NCBI GenBank assembly: GCA_021740905.1
Contig: JAIOYV010000050.1
Coordinates: 1 to 51,290, forward strand
From: Bacteroidales bacterium
GTDB lineage: Bacteria > Bacteroidota > Bacteroidia > Bacteroidales > M50B96
Reading direction: 5' to 3'
DNA: 51,290 nt
The notes under the pieces are model-generated. The model made no database searches, was not told where the DNA came from, and saw only the letters and a list, made by a program, of their open reading frames with translations. Positions 1 through 9,656 of the stretch are shown here, piece after piece (within the stretch, counting starts at the first letter, position 1; each line of letters opens with the position of its first letter). The position numbers and the translations under genes were made by a program.

Positions 1-181
1 CCGAACTCATCTCTTTTAAACCCTTATTTATGGTGTTGTGAGAAACGCCTAAAAGTTTCCCAATCTTTGTTTTTCCTCCTCGACCTAGATAAATAGATTC
101 ACTTGCTAAATAAATCCGCTTTTGTTCTTCGTTCAGTAAGGGTAAAATCGAGCTTAGTTTATCTGATAATTTCTTGTCATC
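1..181 (-). pseudogene. ISAzo13-like transposase, N-terminal fragment cut by window edge
   Basis: The minus strand reads open from 181 to the window edge. The peptide has the look of the N-terminus of ISAzo13-family DDE transposases: an 'LLNEEQKR' helix, 'YLGRGGKTKIGKLLG' and a helix-turn-helix ending 'SHNTINKGLKEM'. In this frame the only upstream ATG (185-187) is followed at once by a TAA stop (182-184), and no ATG, GTG or TTG lies between that stop and the conserved helix. The ATG at 178-180 is in another frame and stops after eight codons. The start is therefore either broken by a small indel or non-standard. The rest of the gene lies outside the window, so a full-length element cannot be excluded. 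Family call is by motif only. Confidence 0.6.
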
Positions 182-477
182 TTACATTTTTCAAAGATAA
201 AACAAAAACTCAAATAGTCAACTTATATCATAACAATTCCTAAACCTGGATCAGTCACCGGGTGAGTACTGCGCAAAAGTAGCGGAAAGTTGAAACCACG
301 CGGCTTTTCATTCAAAACTCACCCGGTGACTTGTAAGAAGCTTGTGCGAGTTTCCTATTTATATTGCATCCATTAAAAAAGCCACCAATACATCCCCTGT
401 GGATCATTCGTGGCCTTGAAATATTGTAATGAACTACTATTTAGTACCAATAAGAAAACTATTGATTCTTAGGGACA
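182..477. other. Gene-free stretch between transposase fragment and atpC
   Basis: No coding frame is supported. It holds the 15-bp inverted repeat listed separately (253-331), a copy of the short ACTGCGC-type motif at 268-279, and AT-rich sequence. The phrase 'attcgtggc' near 406 recurs near 5950 and is common in Bacteroidota intergenic debris. Confidence 0.5.
253..331. repeat. Perfect 15-bp inverted repeat, possible IS end
   Basis: AGTCACCGGGTGAGT at 253-267 is the exact reverse complement of 317-331, with a 49-base spacer. It sits just outside the start of the transposase fragment, where the end of that insertion sequence is expected, so one arm may belong to its terminal repeat. It could also be a hairpin regulatory element. 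The sequence shows the repeat; the role is inferred. Confidence 0.6.
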
Positions 478-720
478 CTATTTAGTTTCTGCCAGGATAA
501 TTATTTTATTCTCTGCCGATTCGATTACCCCTCCTGCAATATCAAAAGAATATTCTTTGCCATCTGCAGCAATAATCCTGACTTTCCCTCTGTTAAGCGT
601 GGAAATTATGGGTGCGTGGTTGTTCATTATCTCAAACGAACCATTGCTCCCGGGCAATTGGGCCAGCGTAGCTTCGCCTGAAAATATCTTCTTATCGGGG
701 GTTACAATTTCTACAAACAT
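478..720 (-). CDS. atpC: F1Fo ATP synthase epsilon subunit (short form)
   Basis: Epsilon subunit of the F1 central stalk, which couples rotation to ATP synthesis at the inner face of the cytoplasmic membrane. The 80 residues match the N-terminal beta-sandwich: 'VEIVTPDKKIFSGEA' near residue 4, then 'LPGSNGSFEIMNNHAPI' near residue 22. Most bacterial epsilon subunits are about 130-140 residues and carry a C-terminal helical hairpin that inhibits ATP hydrolysis; this one lacks it, as is usual in Bacteroidota. The ATG at 718-720 is the only sensible start. It lies downstream of atpD on the same strand with a 217-base gap full of low-complexity sequence. The other F-ATPase genes are not here. Confidence 0.95.
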   Translation of the reverse strand: MFVEIVTPDKKIFSGEATLAQLPGSNGSFEIMNNHAPIISTLNRGKVRIIAADGKEYSFDIAGGVIESAENKIIILAETK

Positions 721-937
721 CCTTTTATGTTTTATTCAGCATTAATACATTTGACCATTTGCCAGAAATTCCAAAAACCAAATTTCAAAAAACAAATAAT
801 TTCCAAATCCCAAAAGGTCAAATCCGATAGCTATTGGACCAGAACGTTTTGAACCATTGAAATTTGACTATTGTCAATTATTTGATATTTGATTATTGTC
901 ATTTGCTATTTAATCCTAAAGCGGTATAATCCAGCAC
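721..937. repeat. Low-complexity inverted-repeat spacer between atpD and atpC
   Basis: The spacer holds runs such as 'aaaccaaatttcaaaaaac' on one side and 'gaaatttgactattgtc' with 'gatatttgattattgtc' on the other. These can pair imperfectly over a long distance. No gene is seen. Spacers of this kind are common between Bacteroidota genes; whether this one affects atpC expression is unknown. Confidence 0.4.
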
Positions 938-2841
<1,904 letters not shown>

Positions 2842-3816
2842 CTATTTCTTGCGCGAAGTGGTATAGTTTACCATCTCGATGAGGGCCGATTTGGCTTCGC
2901 TTTCAGGATAGTCTTTTATCAGGTCTAGTGCCTTCTTCTGATATTCCTCCATGCGCACAGTAGCGTATTCGATACCTCCATTTTCTTTTACAAAACGGAT
3001 TACCTCATCAACTTTCGACGATTCGTTGTTGTTTTTCCTGACCAGCCGGATGACATGTTTTTTATCGGAAGACGAAGCATTATTGAGGGCATGGATCAAA
3101 GGAAGGGTCATTTTCTTTTCTTTGATATCGTTCCCCGAGGGCTTCCCGACAAGATTGTTTTTCTGGTAATCGAATAAATCATCTTTTATCTGGAAAGCAA
3201 TGCCCACAAACTTTCCGAAATTCCACATGGTTTCGACCGCCTCGTCGATTGCCCCGGCCGATTTTGCACCACCGGCGGCGCAAGAAGCGATAAGTGTGGC
3301 TGTTTTTTTTTCGATTATTTCAAAATAAATATCCTCGGTTATATCAAGTTTCCTCGCCTTTTCGATCTGCAATAATTCCCCCTCGCTCATCTGCCGCATG
3401 GCTTCAGAAACAATTCTCAGCAAATCGAATTCCTGATTGTCGACCGACAGCAACAAGCCCCGCGACAATAAATAATCGCCCACCAACACAGCAATTTTAT
3501 TTTTCCAAAGGGCATTTATCGAAAAGAAACCACGGCGCTGATAAGATTCATCCACCACATCGTCGTGGATAAGGGTAGCTGTGTGCAGGAGTTCAATCAA
3601 CGAAGCTGCATGATAGGTCGACTGTTTTACACCCCCGTTCATTTTAGCCGACAAGAACACAAACATGGGCCTCATTTGCTTGCCTTTACGCCGGATGATG
3701 TAGTTTGTAATAATGTCGAGAAGAGGCACTTTACTCTTCATGAAAGATCGGAAGTACTTCTCGAACTCTTCCATCTCGTTCTTAATTGGCCCCTGAATTT
3801 TACCTAGTGCAGTCAT
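2842..3816 (-). CDS. Polyprenyl diphosphate synthase (trans-isoprenyl type)
   Basis: Chain-elongating prenyltransferase that condenses isopentenyl diphosphate onto an allylic diphosphate, probably to make the side chain of menaquinone. The 324 residues show the first aspartate-rich motif 'LIHDDVVDE' (Asp 85, 86 and 89), a downstream 'GDYLLSRG', and the second motif 'FQIKDDLFDY' near 208-217. The length fits IspB/HepT-type long-chain synthases. The product chain length cannot be read from sequence by eye, so no gene symbol is given. It is flanked by repeat-rich gaps and is not obviously in an operon. Confidence 0.92.
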   Translation of the reverse strand: MTALGKIQGPIKNEMEEFEKYFRSFMKSKVPLLDIITNYIIRRKGKQMRPMFVFLSAKMNGGVKQSTYHAASLIELLHTATLIHDDVVDESYQRRGFFSINALWKNKIAVLVGDYLLSRGLLLSVDNQEFDLLRIVSEAMRQMSEGELLQIEKARKLDITEDIYFEIIEKKTATLIASCAAGGAKSAGAIDEAVETMWNFGKFVGIAFQIKDDLFDYQKNNLVGKPSGNDIKEKKMTLPLIHALNNASSSDKKHVIRLVRKNNNESSKVDEVIRFVKENGGIEYATVRMEEYQKKALDLIKDYPESEAKSALIEMVNYTTSRKK

Positions 3817-3854
3817 CCATCATAAAATAATGCGTAAAGGTAAGAATTTTTATG

Positions 3855-3945
3855 AGACAGATTTTTAGTCGGCAGTTCTCAGTCGGCAGTCAGTACTGTA
3901 TTAAAGCAAACTTTTCAACTCGGAACTTTTCAACTTAGAACTCAA
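3855..3945. repeat. Short low-complexity repeat of the GTTGAAAAGTT family
   Basis: The bases include 'tagtcggcagttctcagtcggcagtcagtactg' (two copies of AGTCGGCAG) followed by 'aacttttcaactcggaacttttcaactt'. The second half has the same wording as arms seen near 2795 and 22980. It lies in the gap between two divergent genes and may overlap their promoters. Confidence 0.5.
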
Positions 3946-4005
3946 GACCATTTGCCAGCCATAATAAAAATGGCAATATTTGGTTCATCATATTTTGATT
4001 GTAGA

Positions 4006-5805
4006 ATGAAGCAAGAACAACAACAAGCATATAGAGAAAGGGAACAGCAAAACCTGAAAATAATCGAAAACCTGAAACAGAAGATCAGTCGCATGGGTTG
4101 GGCCCGGGGAATTGTTTTTGTGGCTGGCTTTAGTTTTGGCATTTGGCTGGCTTACTTAAGCTGGCCTGTTTCTCTTGCTATCTTCCTGATTTCGGTGATT
4201 ATTTTTGCCAGGCTCCTGATGAAAAACATCCAACTCAGGAAGCAATTGGAATACCATCAGGAATTGTTGAAAATAAACCAGGACGAACAGGGAGTACTTC
4301 AATGGAAATACGATGTTTTTCCGGATGGAAAAAAATACTTCGACCCGGATAAAACCTTTCTTTTCGACCTTGATATTTTTGGCGAAGGAAGCATTTTCCA
4401 GTTCCTCAACCGATCGGCTACCCAAAGCGGTGAACATTTCCTGGCAAGCCTTTTATTGGATCAGGAAAAAGATCCTACCGAAATTGAATCGCGCCAATTG
4501 GCAGTGGTTGAATTAATGCCTTTGCTGGATTGGCGGCAGGAATTTCAGGCATCGGGCAAAATGGTGAAAGAAAAAGAGGAAGACCGGATTAGCCTCAGAA
4601 GCTGGATGAACAGCGATAAGTTCTTTCACAAAATACCGGGCATCAAATTTATTCTCCGCTTGGTCCCTTTTACAAGTGCCCTGTTTCTCGGGCTCGTCAT
4701 ATTAGATATTATCCCGGCCAGTTTGTTGATCATTTACTTGCTTATTCCTTTAGGGATCGAAGGCTTCCATCTACAAAGCATTAACAAGACCCACAACCTT
4801 GTAAGCAAAATGTTGTCGCTGGCCAGGAAATATGCAGTATTGTTAGAGAAAATCGAAAATGGCGATTTTAAAAGTACCCGCCTTGGCAAACACCAATATT
4901 CCCTTAAAAACGAGAAGGGGGCTGCCAGCCGGAAAGTAGCTGAACTGGCCTCTCTCATCCATAGCCTCGACAACAGGAACAATATGATTATGGGGGTTAT
5001 CCTAAATGCCCTCCTGCTTTGGGACCTCAAATTTATGTTGAAATTGGAAGACTGGCGCAGCCGGAACAGCGAGGATTTCGATCGATGGACAAAAGTGATT
5101 TCCGAGTTCGATGCTTTTTCGAGCCTTGCCAACTGTGCCTATAACAACCCACAATTTGTCTTCCCCGATGTTCAGAAAGGAGAGTTCAACTTATCGATGA
5201 AAGATGCCGGACACCCATTGATTCCTGATGATGTTCGGGTAAACAATGATATTTCAGTGGAAGGGAAGGCTCGTTTCTTTATTATCACAGGGGCAAACAT
5301 GGCCGGCAAAAGCACTTTCCTCCGCACCCTGGGTGTAAACCTTTGCCTGGCTATGACAGGTGCACCGGTCTGTGCTTCGCGATTTATGTTTAAGCCTGTT
5401 GATGTATACACCAGCATGCGCACCAGCGATTCCTTACAAAAAAACGAGAGCTATTTTTTTGCCGAACTTAACCGCCTCAAAATCCTTATCGACCAGTTGA
5501 ACCAGGGAAAGGAACTTTTCATCATCCTCGACGAAGTGTTGAAAGGCACCAATTCGAAGGACAAACGCTTGGGTTCGTTGGCTTTGTTGAAACAACTTGT
5601 GGGCATGGAAGCCACCGGCATTATTGCCACCCACGATGTGTCACTGGGCGACCTGGAGAAAGAATTCCCTAGCAATGTGAGCAACCGCCGCTTTGAGGTA
5701 GAAATGGAAAACGATGAACTTATTTTCGATTATAAACTAAAAGAAGGCATCAGCCAAAATCTTAATGCTACGTTCCTGATGAAAAAAATGGGGATTACAA
5801 TATAG
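4006..5805 (+). CDS. Membrane-anchored MutS-family ATPase
   Basis: The C-terminal third is a MutS domain V ATPase. It has Walker A 'GANMAGKST' (about 429-437), 'TSDSLQKNESYFFAEL', Walker B 'LFIILDEVLKGTNSKDK' and 'IIATHDVSLG'. The N-terminal part has a charged helix and two hydrophobic pairs, near residues 30-70 and 215-255, that look like membrane segments. No mismatch-recognition domain is visible. MutS-related proteins of about 600 residues are frequent in Bacteroidota; their role is unknown and classical mismatch repair is unlikely. The frame opens at 3952, but the methionine at 4006 is preferred because the extra 18 residues are atypical and fall next to repeat sequence. Confidence 0.85.
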   Translation: MKQEQQQAYREREQQNLKIIENLKQKISRMGWARGIVFVAGFSFGIWLAYLSWPVSLAIFLISVIIFARLLMKNIQLRKQLEYHQELLKINQDEQGVLQWKYDVFPDGKKYFDPDKTFLFDLDIFGEGSIFQFLNRSATQSGEHFLASLLLDQEKDPTEIESRQLAVVELMPLLDWRQEFQASGKMVKEKEEDRISLRSWMNSDKFFHKIPGIKFILRLVPFTSALFLGLVILDIIPASLLIIYLLIPLGIEGFHLQSINKTHNLVSKMLSLARKYAVLLEKIENGDFKSTRLGKHQYSLKNEKGAASRKVAELASLIHSLDNRNNMIMGVILNALLLWDLKFMLKLEDWRSRNSEDFDRWTKVISEFDAFSSLANCAYNNPQFVFPDVQKGEFNLSMKDAGHPLIPDDVRVNNDISVEGKARFFIITGANMAGKSTFLRTLGVNLCLAMTGAPVCASRFMFKPVDVYTSMRTSDSLQKNESYFFAELNRLKILIDQLNQGKELFIILDEVLKGTNSKDKRLGSLALLKQLVGMEATGIIATHDVSLGDLEKEFPSNVSNRRFEVEMENDELIFDYKLKEGISQNLNATFLMKKMGITI

Positions 5806-5822
5806 TTGGAATAGCATTTAGG

Positions 5823-6261
5823 GGGTGTACGACAAAATTCCCTATGCATAAAATGTTTTGTAAAAGATGCTACGAATGCACGAATTCAAGAAATATCAAT
5901 AAACTCAAATAAATCAATCCAAGGATTGATTATTCGTGTTAATTGCACTCATTCGTGGCTATTTTCAGATATTAATTATGAGTCCACTCCGACAAGTAGA
6001 ATAATTGTCCCGAAGGGATAAAATTTGAATAACCACCGGTGAAGCCGGTGGAAAAGAAATGGCATATATTTCCCAGCCCTGAAAGGGCTGAACTATTAAC
6101 ATGCTAAAATTCAGCCCCTATCAGGGCTGTACATTGATACATCATCTTCCGTCCCGTTTTCCGGGACGGTTATTCAAATTCAGTCCTTTCAGGACTTTTT
6201 TTATAATTTCCTACTTGTCGGAGTAGACTCAATTATCAAAAGGTAAATTAGTCGTACACCC
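5823..6261. mobile_element. Nested inverted-repeat, hairpin-rich element (MITE or REPIN-like)
   Basis: The gap between the MutS-like gene and pyrH is bounded by an exact 11-bp inverted repeat, GGGTGTACGAC at 5823-5833 and its complement at 6251-6261. Inside is a second pair: GAGTCCACTCCGACAAGTAG at 5980-5999 against 6211-6230, with 19 of 20 bases matching. Inside that are several short palindromes: 'ccaccggtgaagccggtgg', 'agccctgaaagggct', 'agcccctatcagggct', 'cgtcccgttttccgggacg' and 'agtcctttcaggact'. No coding frame is present. Hairpins of the type CCCTGAAAGGG are a familiar dispersed class in Bacteroidota and are often moved by REP-associated transposases. The outer pair suggests a second element enclosing or interrupted by the first. 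Confidence 0.65.
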
Positions 6262-6262
6262 A

Positions 6263-6979
6263 TTAGCAATAATTTCTAACCAGTGTCCCAATATTCTCCC
6301 CCTTTATCAATTTGAGGAGATTGCCACGGGTGTTCATGTCGAAAACCAGGATGGGCAAGTTGTTTTCTTGGCACATTGTAAACGCCGTCAGGTCCATAAT
6401 TTTCAGACCTTTTGAGTATGCCTCCTCAAAAGTGATTTCATCGAACTTTGTGGCAGTTGGGTCTTTTTCGGGGTCGGCAGTGTAAACCCCATCAACACGG
6501 GTTCCTTTCAAGATAACATCTGCTTCCATTTCAACGCCACGAAGAGCTGCTGCCGTGTCTGTAGTAAAATAAGGGTTTCCAGTTCCAAAAGTAAAAATGA
6601 CAACCTTCCCTGATTCGAGCGCGGCCATACATTTTTCTTTTGAGTAGCGTTCGCCCACAGGTTTCATTTCAATGGCGGTCAACACGAGGGCTTTTTGCCC
6701 GATACTTTCAAGTGCCGATTGGATGGCCAGGCCATTGATCACCGTGGCCAACATGCCCATATAATCGCCCTTTACCCGGTCGAAACCTTTATCTAGCCCG
6801 GTCATACCACGGAAAATATTGCCGCCGCCGATTACAATGCCCACTTGAGTGCCGAGTCCGCAAACTTCTTTTACCTGTTCCACATATTCGCCCAAACGTT
6901 TTTCGTCTATGCCGTAGTTCTGATCACCCATCAGGGCTTCACCGCTTAATTTGAGAAGTACCTTTTTGTATTTTGCCAT
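6263..6979 (-). CDS. pyrH: UMP kinase
   Basis: Phosphorylates UMP to UDP with ATP (EC 2.7.4.22) in pyrimidine nucleotide synthesis; cytoplasmic hexamer of the amino-acid-kinase fold. The 238 residues include 'KKVLLKLSGEALMG' at the N-terminus, the glycine loop 'GIVIGGGNIFRG', 'GDYMGMLATVINGLA', 'FTFGTGNPYFTTDTAA' and 'GTRVDGVYTADP'. All are hallmarks of bacterial PyrH. The ATG at 6979 is chosen over upstream in-frame starts because the family begins MAKYKK. A TATCTTTG box lies 25 bases upstream. The stop falls two bases beyond the right end of the inverted-repeat element, so that element abuts the gene. Confidence 0.97.
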   Translation of the reverse strand: MAKYKKVLLKLSGEALMGDQNYGIDEKRLGEYVEQVKEVCGLGTQVGIVIGGGNIFRGMTGLDKGFDRVKGDYMGMLATVINGLAIQSALESIGQKALVLTAIEMKPVGERYSKEKCMAALESGKVVIFTFGTGNPYFTTDTAAALRGVEMEADVILKGTRVDGVYTADPEKDPTATKFDEITFEEAYSKGLKIMDLTAFTMCQENNLPILVFDMNTRGNLLKLIKGENIGTLVRNYC

Positions 6980-7003
6980 GATTGATTTTTTTAACATGTG
7001 CAG

Positions 7004-7011
7004 CAAAGATA
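7004..7011 (-). promoter_or_regulatory. Candidate -7 box for pyrH
   Basis: TATCTTTG on the minus strand matches TAnnTTTG exactly and lies 25 bases before the pyrH ATG. No convincing -33 box was found. Confidence 0.45.
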
Positions 7012-7102
7012 CATTTTTTGGGTAGTTGGGGAGTAGGGTTGAAGGACAAAGTTTCAAGAAAGGGATTATTGAATCTATGCATTAATACTTTTAGATTGAG
7101 AA

Positions 7103-7393
7103 TTATAATTTGAAGGGGTCATCTTCGTACTTGGTAAAACCAAATACTTCAATTGTATCTTTAGCCTCATCTATTTTGTAAACAACAATATACCCTTTGA
7201 ATATAAGATCGCGGATTTCTTTACTATCGAAGAAAACTGACTTTTTGTTTATAAATGGCATTTTTGGAATTTCTTTAATCCTTTTAATGATTTCAGTCTT
7301 GAACTTTCTTGCTGCCAATGGCTTATCTCGTGCGATGTATTCGATCTGGAGATTAAGTTTTGTGGAAAACGATTTTGAAATCCTAAGCTTAAT
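7103..7393 (-). CDS. RelE/ParE-family toxin, probable ATT start
   Basis: The protein of about 96 residues resembles RelE/ParE-superfamily toxins of Bacteroidota: 'DKPLAARKFKTEII', 'IPKMPFINKKSVFFD', 'IRDLIFKGYIVVYKI' and 'IEVFGFTKYEDDP'. The first standard start in frame is the TTG at 7318, which would remove the first helix ('KLRISKSFSTKLNLQIEYIA'). Going upstream, no ATG, GTG or TTG occurs before the in-frame stop. The family N-terminus instead begins at an ATT at 7391-7393 that overlaps the antitoxin TAA, with AGGAA just before it. I therefore extend the gene to 7393. ParE members poison gyrase and RelE members cleave mRNA; which applies here is not visible. Confidence 0.75.
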   Translation of the reverse strand: MKLRISKSFSTKLNLQIEYIARDKPLAARKFKTEIIKRIKEIPKMPFINKKSVFFDSKEIRDLIFKGYIVVYKIDEAKDTIEVFGFTKYEDDPFKL

Positions 7394-7616
7394 ATTTCCT
7401 GAGAGTGTGTTCTAATTCCTCATCCAATTGATCGATGCTTTCAAACTCAGCGGTGCCATTTTCAATTTTCTCAAGCTCGGAGGATAGATATTCCTGAACA
7501 GAAATAAATTGATCTGTTTCTTTAACAACCTGAATTTCTTCATTGGTGAAACGCCCTAAAAACCACATCAGATTTTTATACACTTTATCATTTACTCGAA
7601 GTCGAATAGTTTGCAT
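7389..7616 (-). CDS. Antitoxin of the RelE/ParE-type pair
   Basis: A 75-residue acidic protein directly upstream of the toxin, overlapping it by five bases. It begins 'MQTIRLRVNDKVYKNLMW', a short beta strand plus helix that may serve DNA binding, and ends in a glutamate-rich helix that would wrap the toxin. Size, order and overlap are those of type II antitoxins paired with ParE/RelE toxins. In such systems the antitoxin represses its own promoter, and a TACATTTG box is present 17 bases upstream. I do not recognise the DNA-binding fold with certainty. Confidence 0.75.
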   Translation of the reverse strand: MQTIRLRVNDKVYKNLMWFLGRFTNEEIQVVKETDQFISVQEYLSSELEKIENGTAEFESIDQLDEELEHTLRKY

Positions 7617-7632
7617 AAACTTTATTTTAAAA

Positions 7633-7640
7633 CAAATGTA
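7633..7640 (-). promoter_or_regulatory. Candidate -7 box for the toxin-antitoxin operon
   Basis: TACATTTG on the minus strand matches TAnnTTTG, 17 bases before the antitoxin ATG. The -33 region is unclear. Confidence 0.45.
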
Positions 7641-7659
7641 CTAATTTTTTGGACGAAAC

Positions 7660-9624
7660 TTACTCCGTAATCGCCCCCCTCATCTTCAAAATATATTTCG
7701 ATCTGTCCAATGGGCTGATACCTTTGAATGGTCTTGTTTCGCCCAGTTCGTCGGGGATGGCCTGGTAACCCGAAAAACGGGTGCTGAATTTTCCTTTGCC
7801 CCCGGTCACCGAGCCTAAGCGTATGGCATAGTCCAGAGAGGTAGACAAAGGCACTTCACCTGTCAATTTTACCTTTCCGTTTTCGAATTGGGGATTGCCG
7901 AAGGTAGCCCGCATCTTATGCAGGTCAGCGGCAATTTTGCCCAGAGTGTCTTCGGGGGCGGTGATCTTAAAATGAAGCAATGGTTCGAGTAAAGTGGTGC
8001 CAGCTTCTTCTAACCCTTTCATAATTCCGATAGGAGTGGCCAGGATAAAATCGCCCGGATTCGAGTGTACCTGATGGTCTTCTTCACCCACGAGGGTGAT
8101 TTTTACATCGGTCACCTCCCAGCCTTTTATGCCTTGTTTCAATGCCTTGGGAATGGTGCGTTCCACCTCGTTTTGGTAGCGTTGCCTGATTTTGTTCACA
8201 CTTACTTTCGATTGATACGCAACACCCGAACCACGTTCGCCGGGTTCGATCAGGAATTTCACCACTGCCCAGCAAGGCTTTGGCATGGTGTAGGCTTCGT
8301 AGCCATAGCCTGGTTTTGCAATTGTTTCTTTGTAAATTACGGTGGGCTTTCCAAATTCGGACTTCACCTGAAACCGTTGCTCCAAAAGCCTTTCCAGCAC
8401 TTCAAGTTGAATGGTCCCCCGGATTTTTATGTGAAGCTCTTTTTCTTCGCGCAACCAGTCGAAATCGAGCAAAGGGTCTTCTATGGAAAGAATTTGTAAG
8501 GCTTCGGCCAGGGTGGGATAGTCTGCCTCGTTGGTGGTAAACACCTGGATGGTAAGCAGTGGGGCATCGAACTGAAAAGGTTGAAATTGGGGTGGCCTTT
8601 CGCCAATAATATCACCTACCCCGAAAGAAAACAGACCGGCCACATAAGCCATCTCGCCAGCCTCAAGCTTGTCTATTTGCGTAAAATTCTGCCCTGTGTA
8701 TTTTCGTAACTGGCTTACTTTTTCCTCTTTCCCGTTGGATGAAACGGAATCGCGAACTTTTAAACTTCCTCCAAAAAGACGGACACCTGCCAGCCGGCCT
8801 ATATTTTTGTCGTGCATTATTTTGTACACAATGCCCGACAACTCTCCGTCTATTTTTCCTGATGGGGCCGGCAGAAAATCGATAATAGCCCGCAGCAAAT
8901 CCTCGATTCCTACCCCGGTTTTGGCCGAGCCGGGTATCACCTGGGCAAGCAACTGCCTTTGCGTGGCTGATTTCAAGGCATCGTTCAATTCAGCAAAAGA
9001 AAATTTTTCATCCTCTAAATATCTTTCCAATAGACCCTCATTACATTCGGCAATTTTCTCTATCAGTTCGGGTTGGGCTGAATACATGCTTTCGTCCCAA
9101 AGATTGGACAGAGCCACATCTGCATTTTCTTCATTCTTCAATTCAAACGGATAAAAAGTTTTTAAGCTGAAATCGGTTTCCAATTCCTGCAAAACGGCCT
9201 CTGTATCGGAGCCGGCACGATCGGTTTTGTTGACAAAAATGAGGAAAGGGGTTTTTAATTTCTGAAGGGCTTCGATCAATACTTCGGTCTGGGGCTGGAT
9301 GCCATCGACTGCCGAGACAACCAAAACAGCACCATCGAGGATCGTTAAGCTGCGTTCCACTTCTGAAGAAAAATCGACGTGCCCTGGGGTGTCGATAATA
9401 TTGATGGTATAGCCTTCCCACAAGAATGAAGTGTCGGATGCCCGGACTGAAATGCCACGTTCTTTTTCAATGTCCAACCAATCAGTCTGGCTGGTGCCAT
9501 TGTCTACACTGCCCAACTGTTTGATGGCCTTTGCCTGAAAAAGCAAATTTTCGGTAAGGGTAGTTTTCCCGGCATCGACATGAGCTAAAATTCCGATAAT
9601 CCGGATTTTGATATTGTCTTTCAT
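7660..9624 (-). CDS. Tet(M)/Tet(Q)-like ribosomal protection GTPase
   Basis: A 654-residue translation GTPase with EF-G architecture. The G domain has 'AHVDAGKTT' (14-22), 'ERGISVRAS' (55-63), 'DTPGH' (78-82) and 'NKTD' (132-135). EF-G-like domains II-V follow, including 'GWEVTDVKITLVGEEDHQV' and 'NPGDF', which align with the domain IV region of Tet(M)/Tet(Q). Length and order fit ribosomal protection proteins rather than EF-G (about 700) or LepA. Family members release tetracycline from the ribosome, but many environmental Bacteroidota carry chromosomal homologues of unproven resistance value. There is no conjugative-element context. It sits between a toxin-antitoxin pair and a MORN-repeat gene. 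Confidence 0.88.
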   Translation of the reverse strand: MKDNIKIRIIGILAHVDAGKTTLTENLLFQAKAIKQLGSVDNGTSQTDWLDIEKERGISVRASDTSFLWEGYTINIIDTPGHVDFSSEVERSLTILDGAVLVVSAVDGIQPQTEVLIEALQKLKTPFLIFVNKTDRAGSDTEAVLQELETDFSLKTFYPFELKNEENADVALSNLWDESMYSAQPELIEKIAECNEGLLERYLEDEKFSFAELNDALKSATQRQLLAQVIPGSAKTGVGIEDLLRAIIDFLPAPSGKIDGELSGIVYKIMHDKNIGRLAGVRLFGGSLKVRDSVSSNGKEEKVSQLRKYTGQNFTQIDKLEAGEMAYVAGLFSFGVGDIIGERPPQFQPFQFDAPLLTIQVFTTNEADYPTLAEALQILSIEDPLLDFDWLREEKELHIKIRGTIQLEVLERLLEQRFQVKSEFGKPTVIYKETIAKPGYGYEAYTMPKPCWAVVKFLIEPGERGSGVAYQSKVSVNKIRQRYQNEVERTIPKALKQGIKGWEVTDVKITLVGEEDHQVHSNPGDFILATPIGIMKGLEEAGTTLLEPLLHFKITAPEDTLGKIAADLHKMRATFGNPQFENGKVKLTGEVPLSTSLDYAIRLGSVTGGKGKFSTRFSGYQAIPDELGETRPFKGISPLDRSKYILKMRGAITE

Positions 9625-9656
9625 TATTCAATAATCAATAAAAAATAATCATTGAA

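Noticed and set aside
7103..7318. Truncated 71-residue toxin starting at TTG
   Set aside because: The 25 codons upstream encode the expected family N-terminus without a stop, so a longer protein from the ATT at 7393 is preferred.
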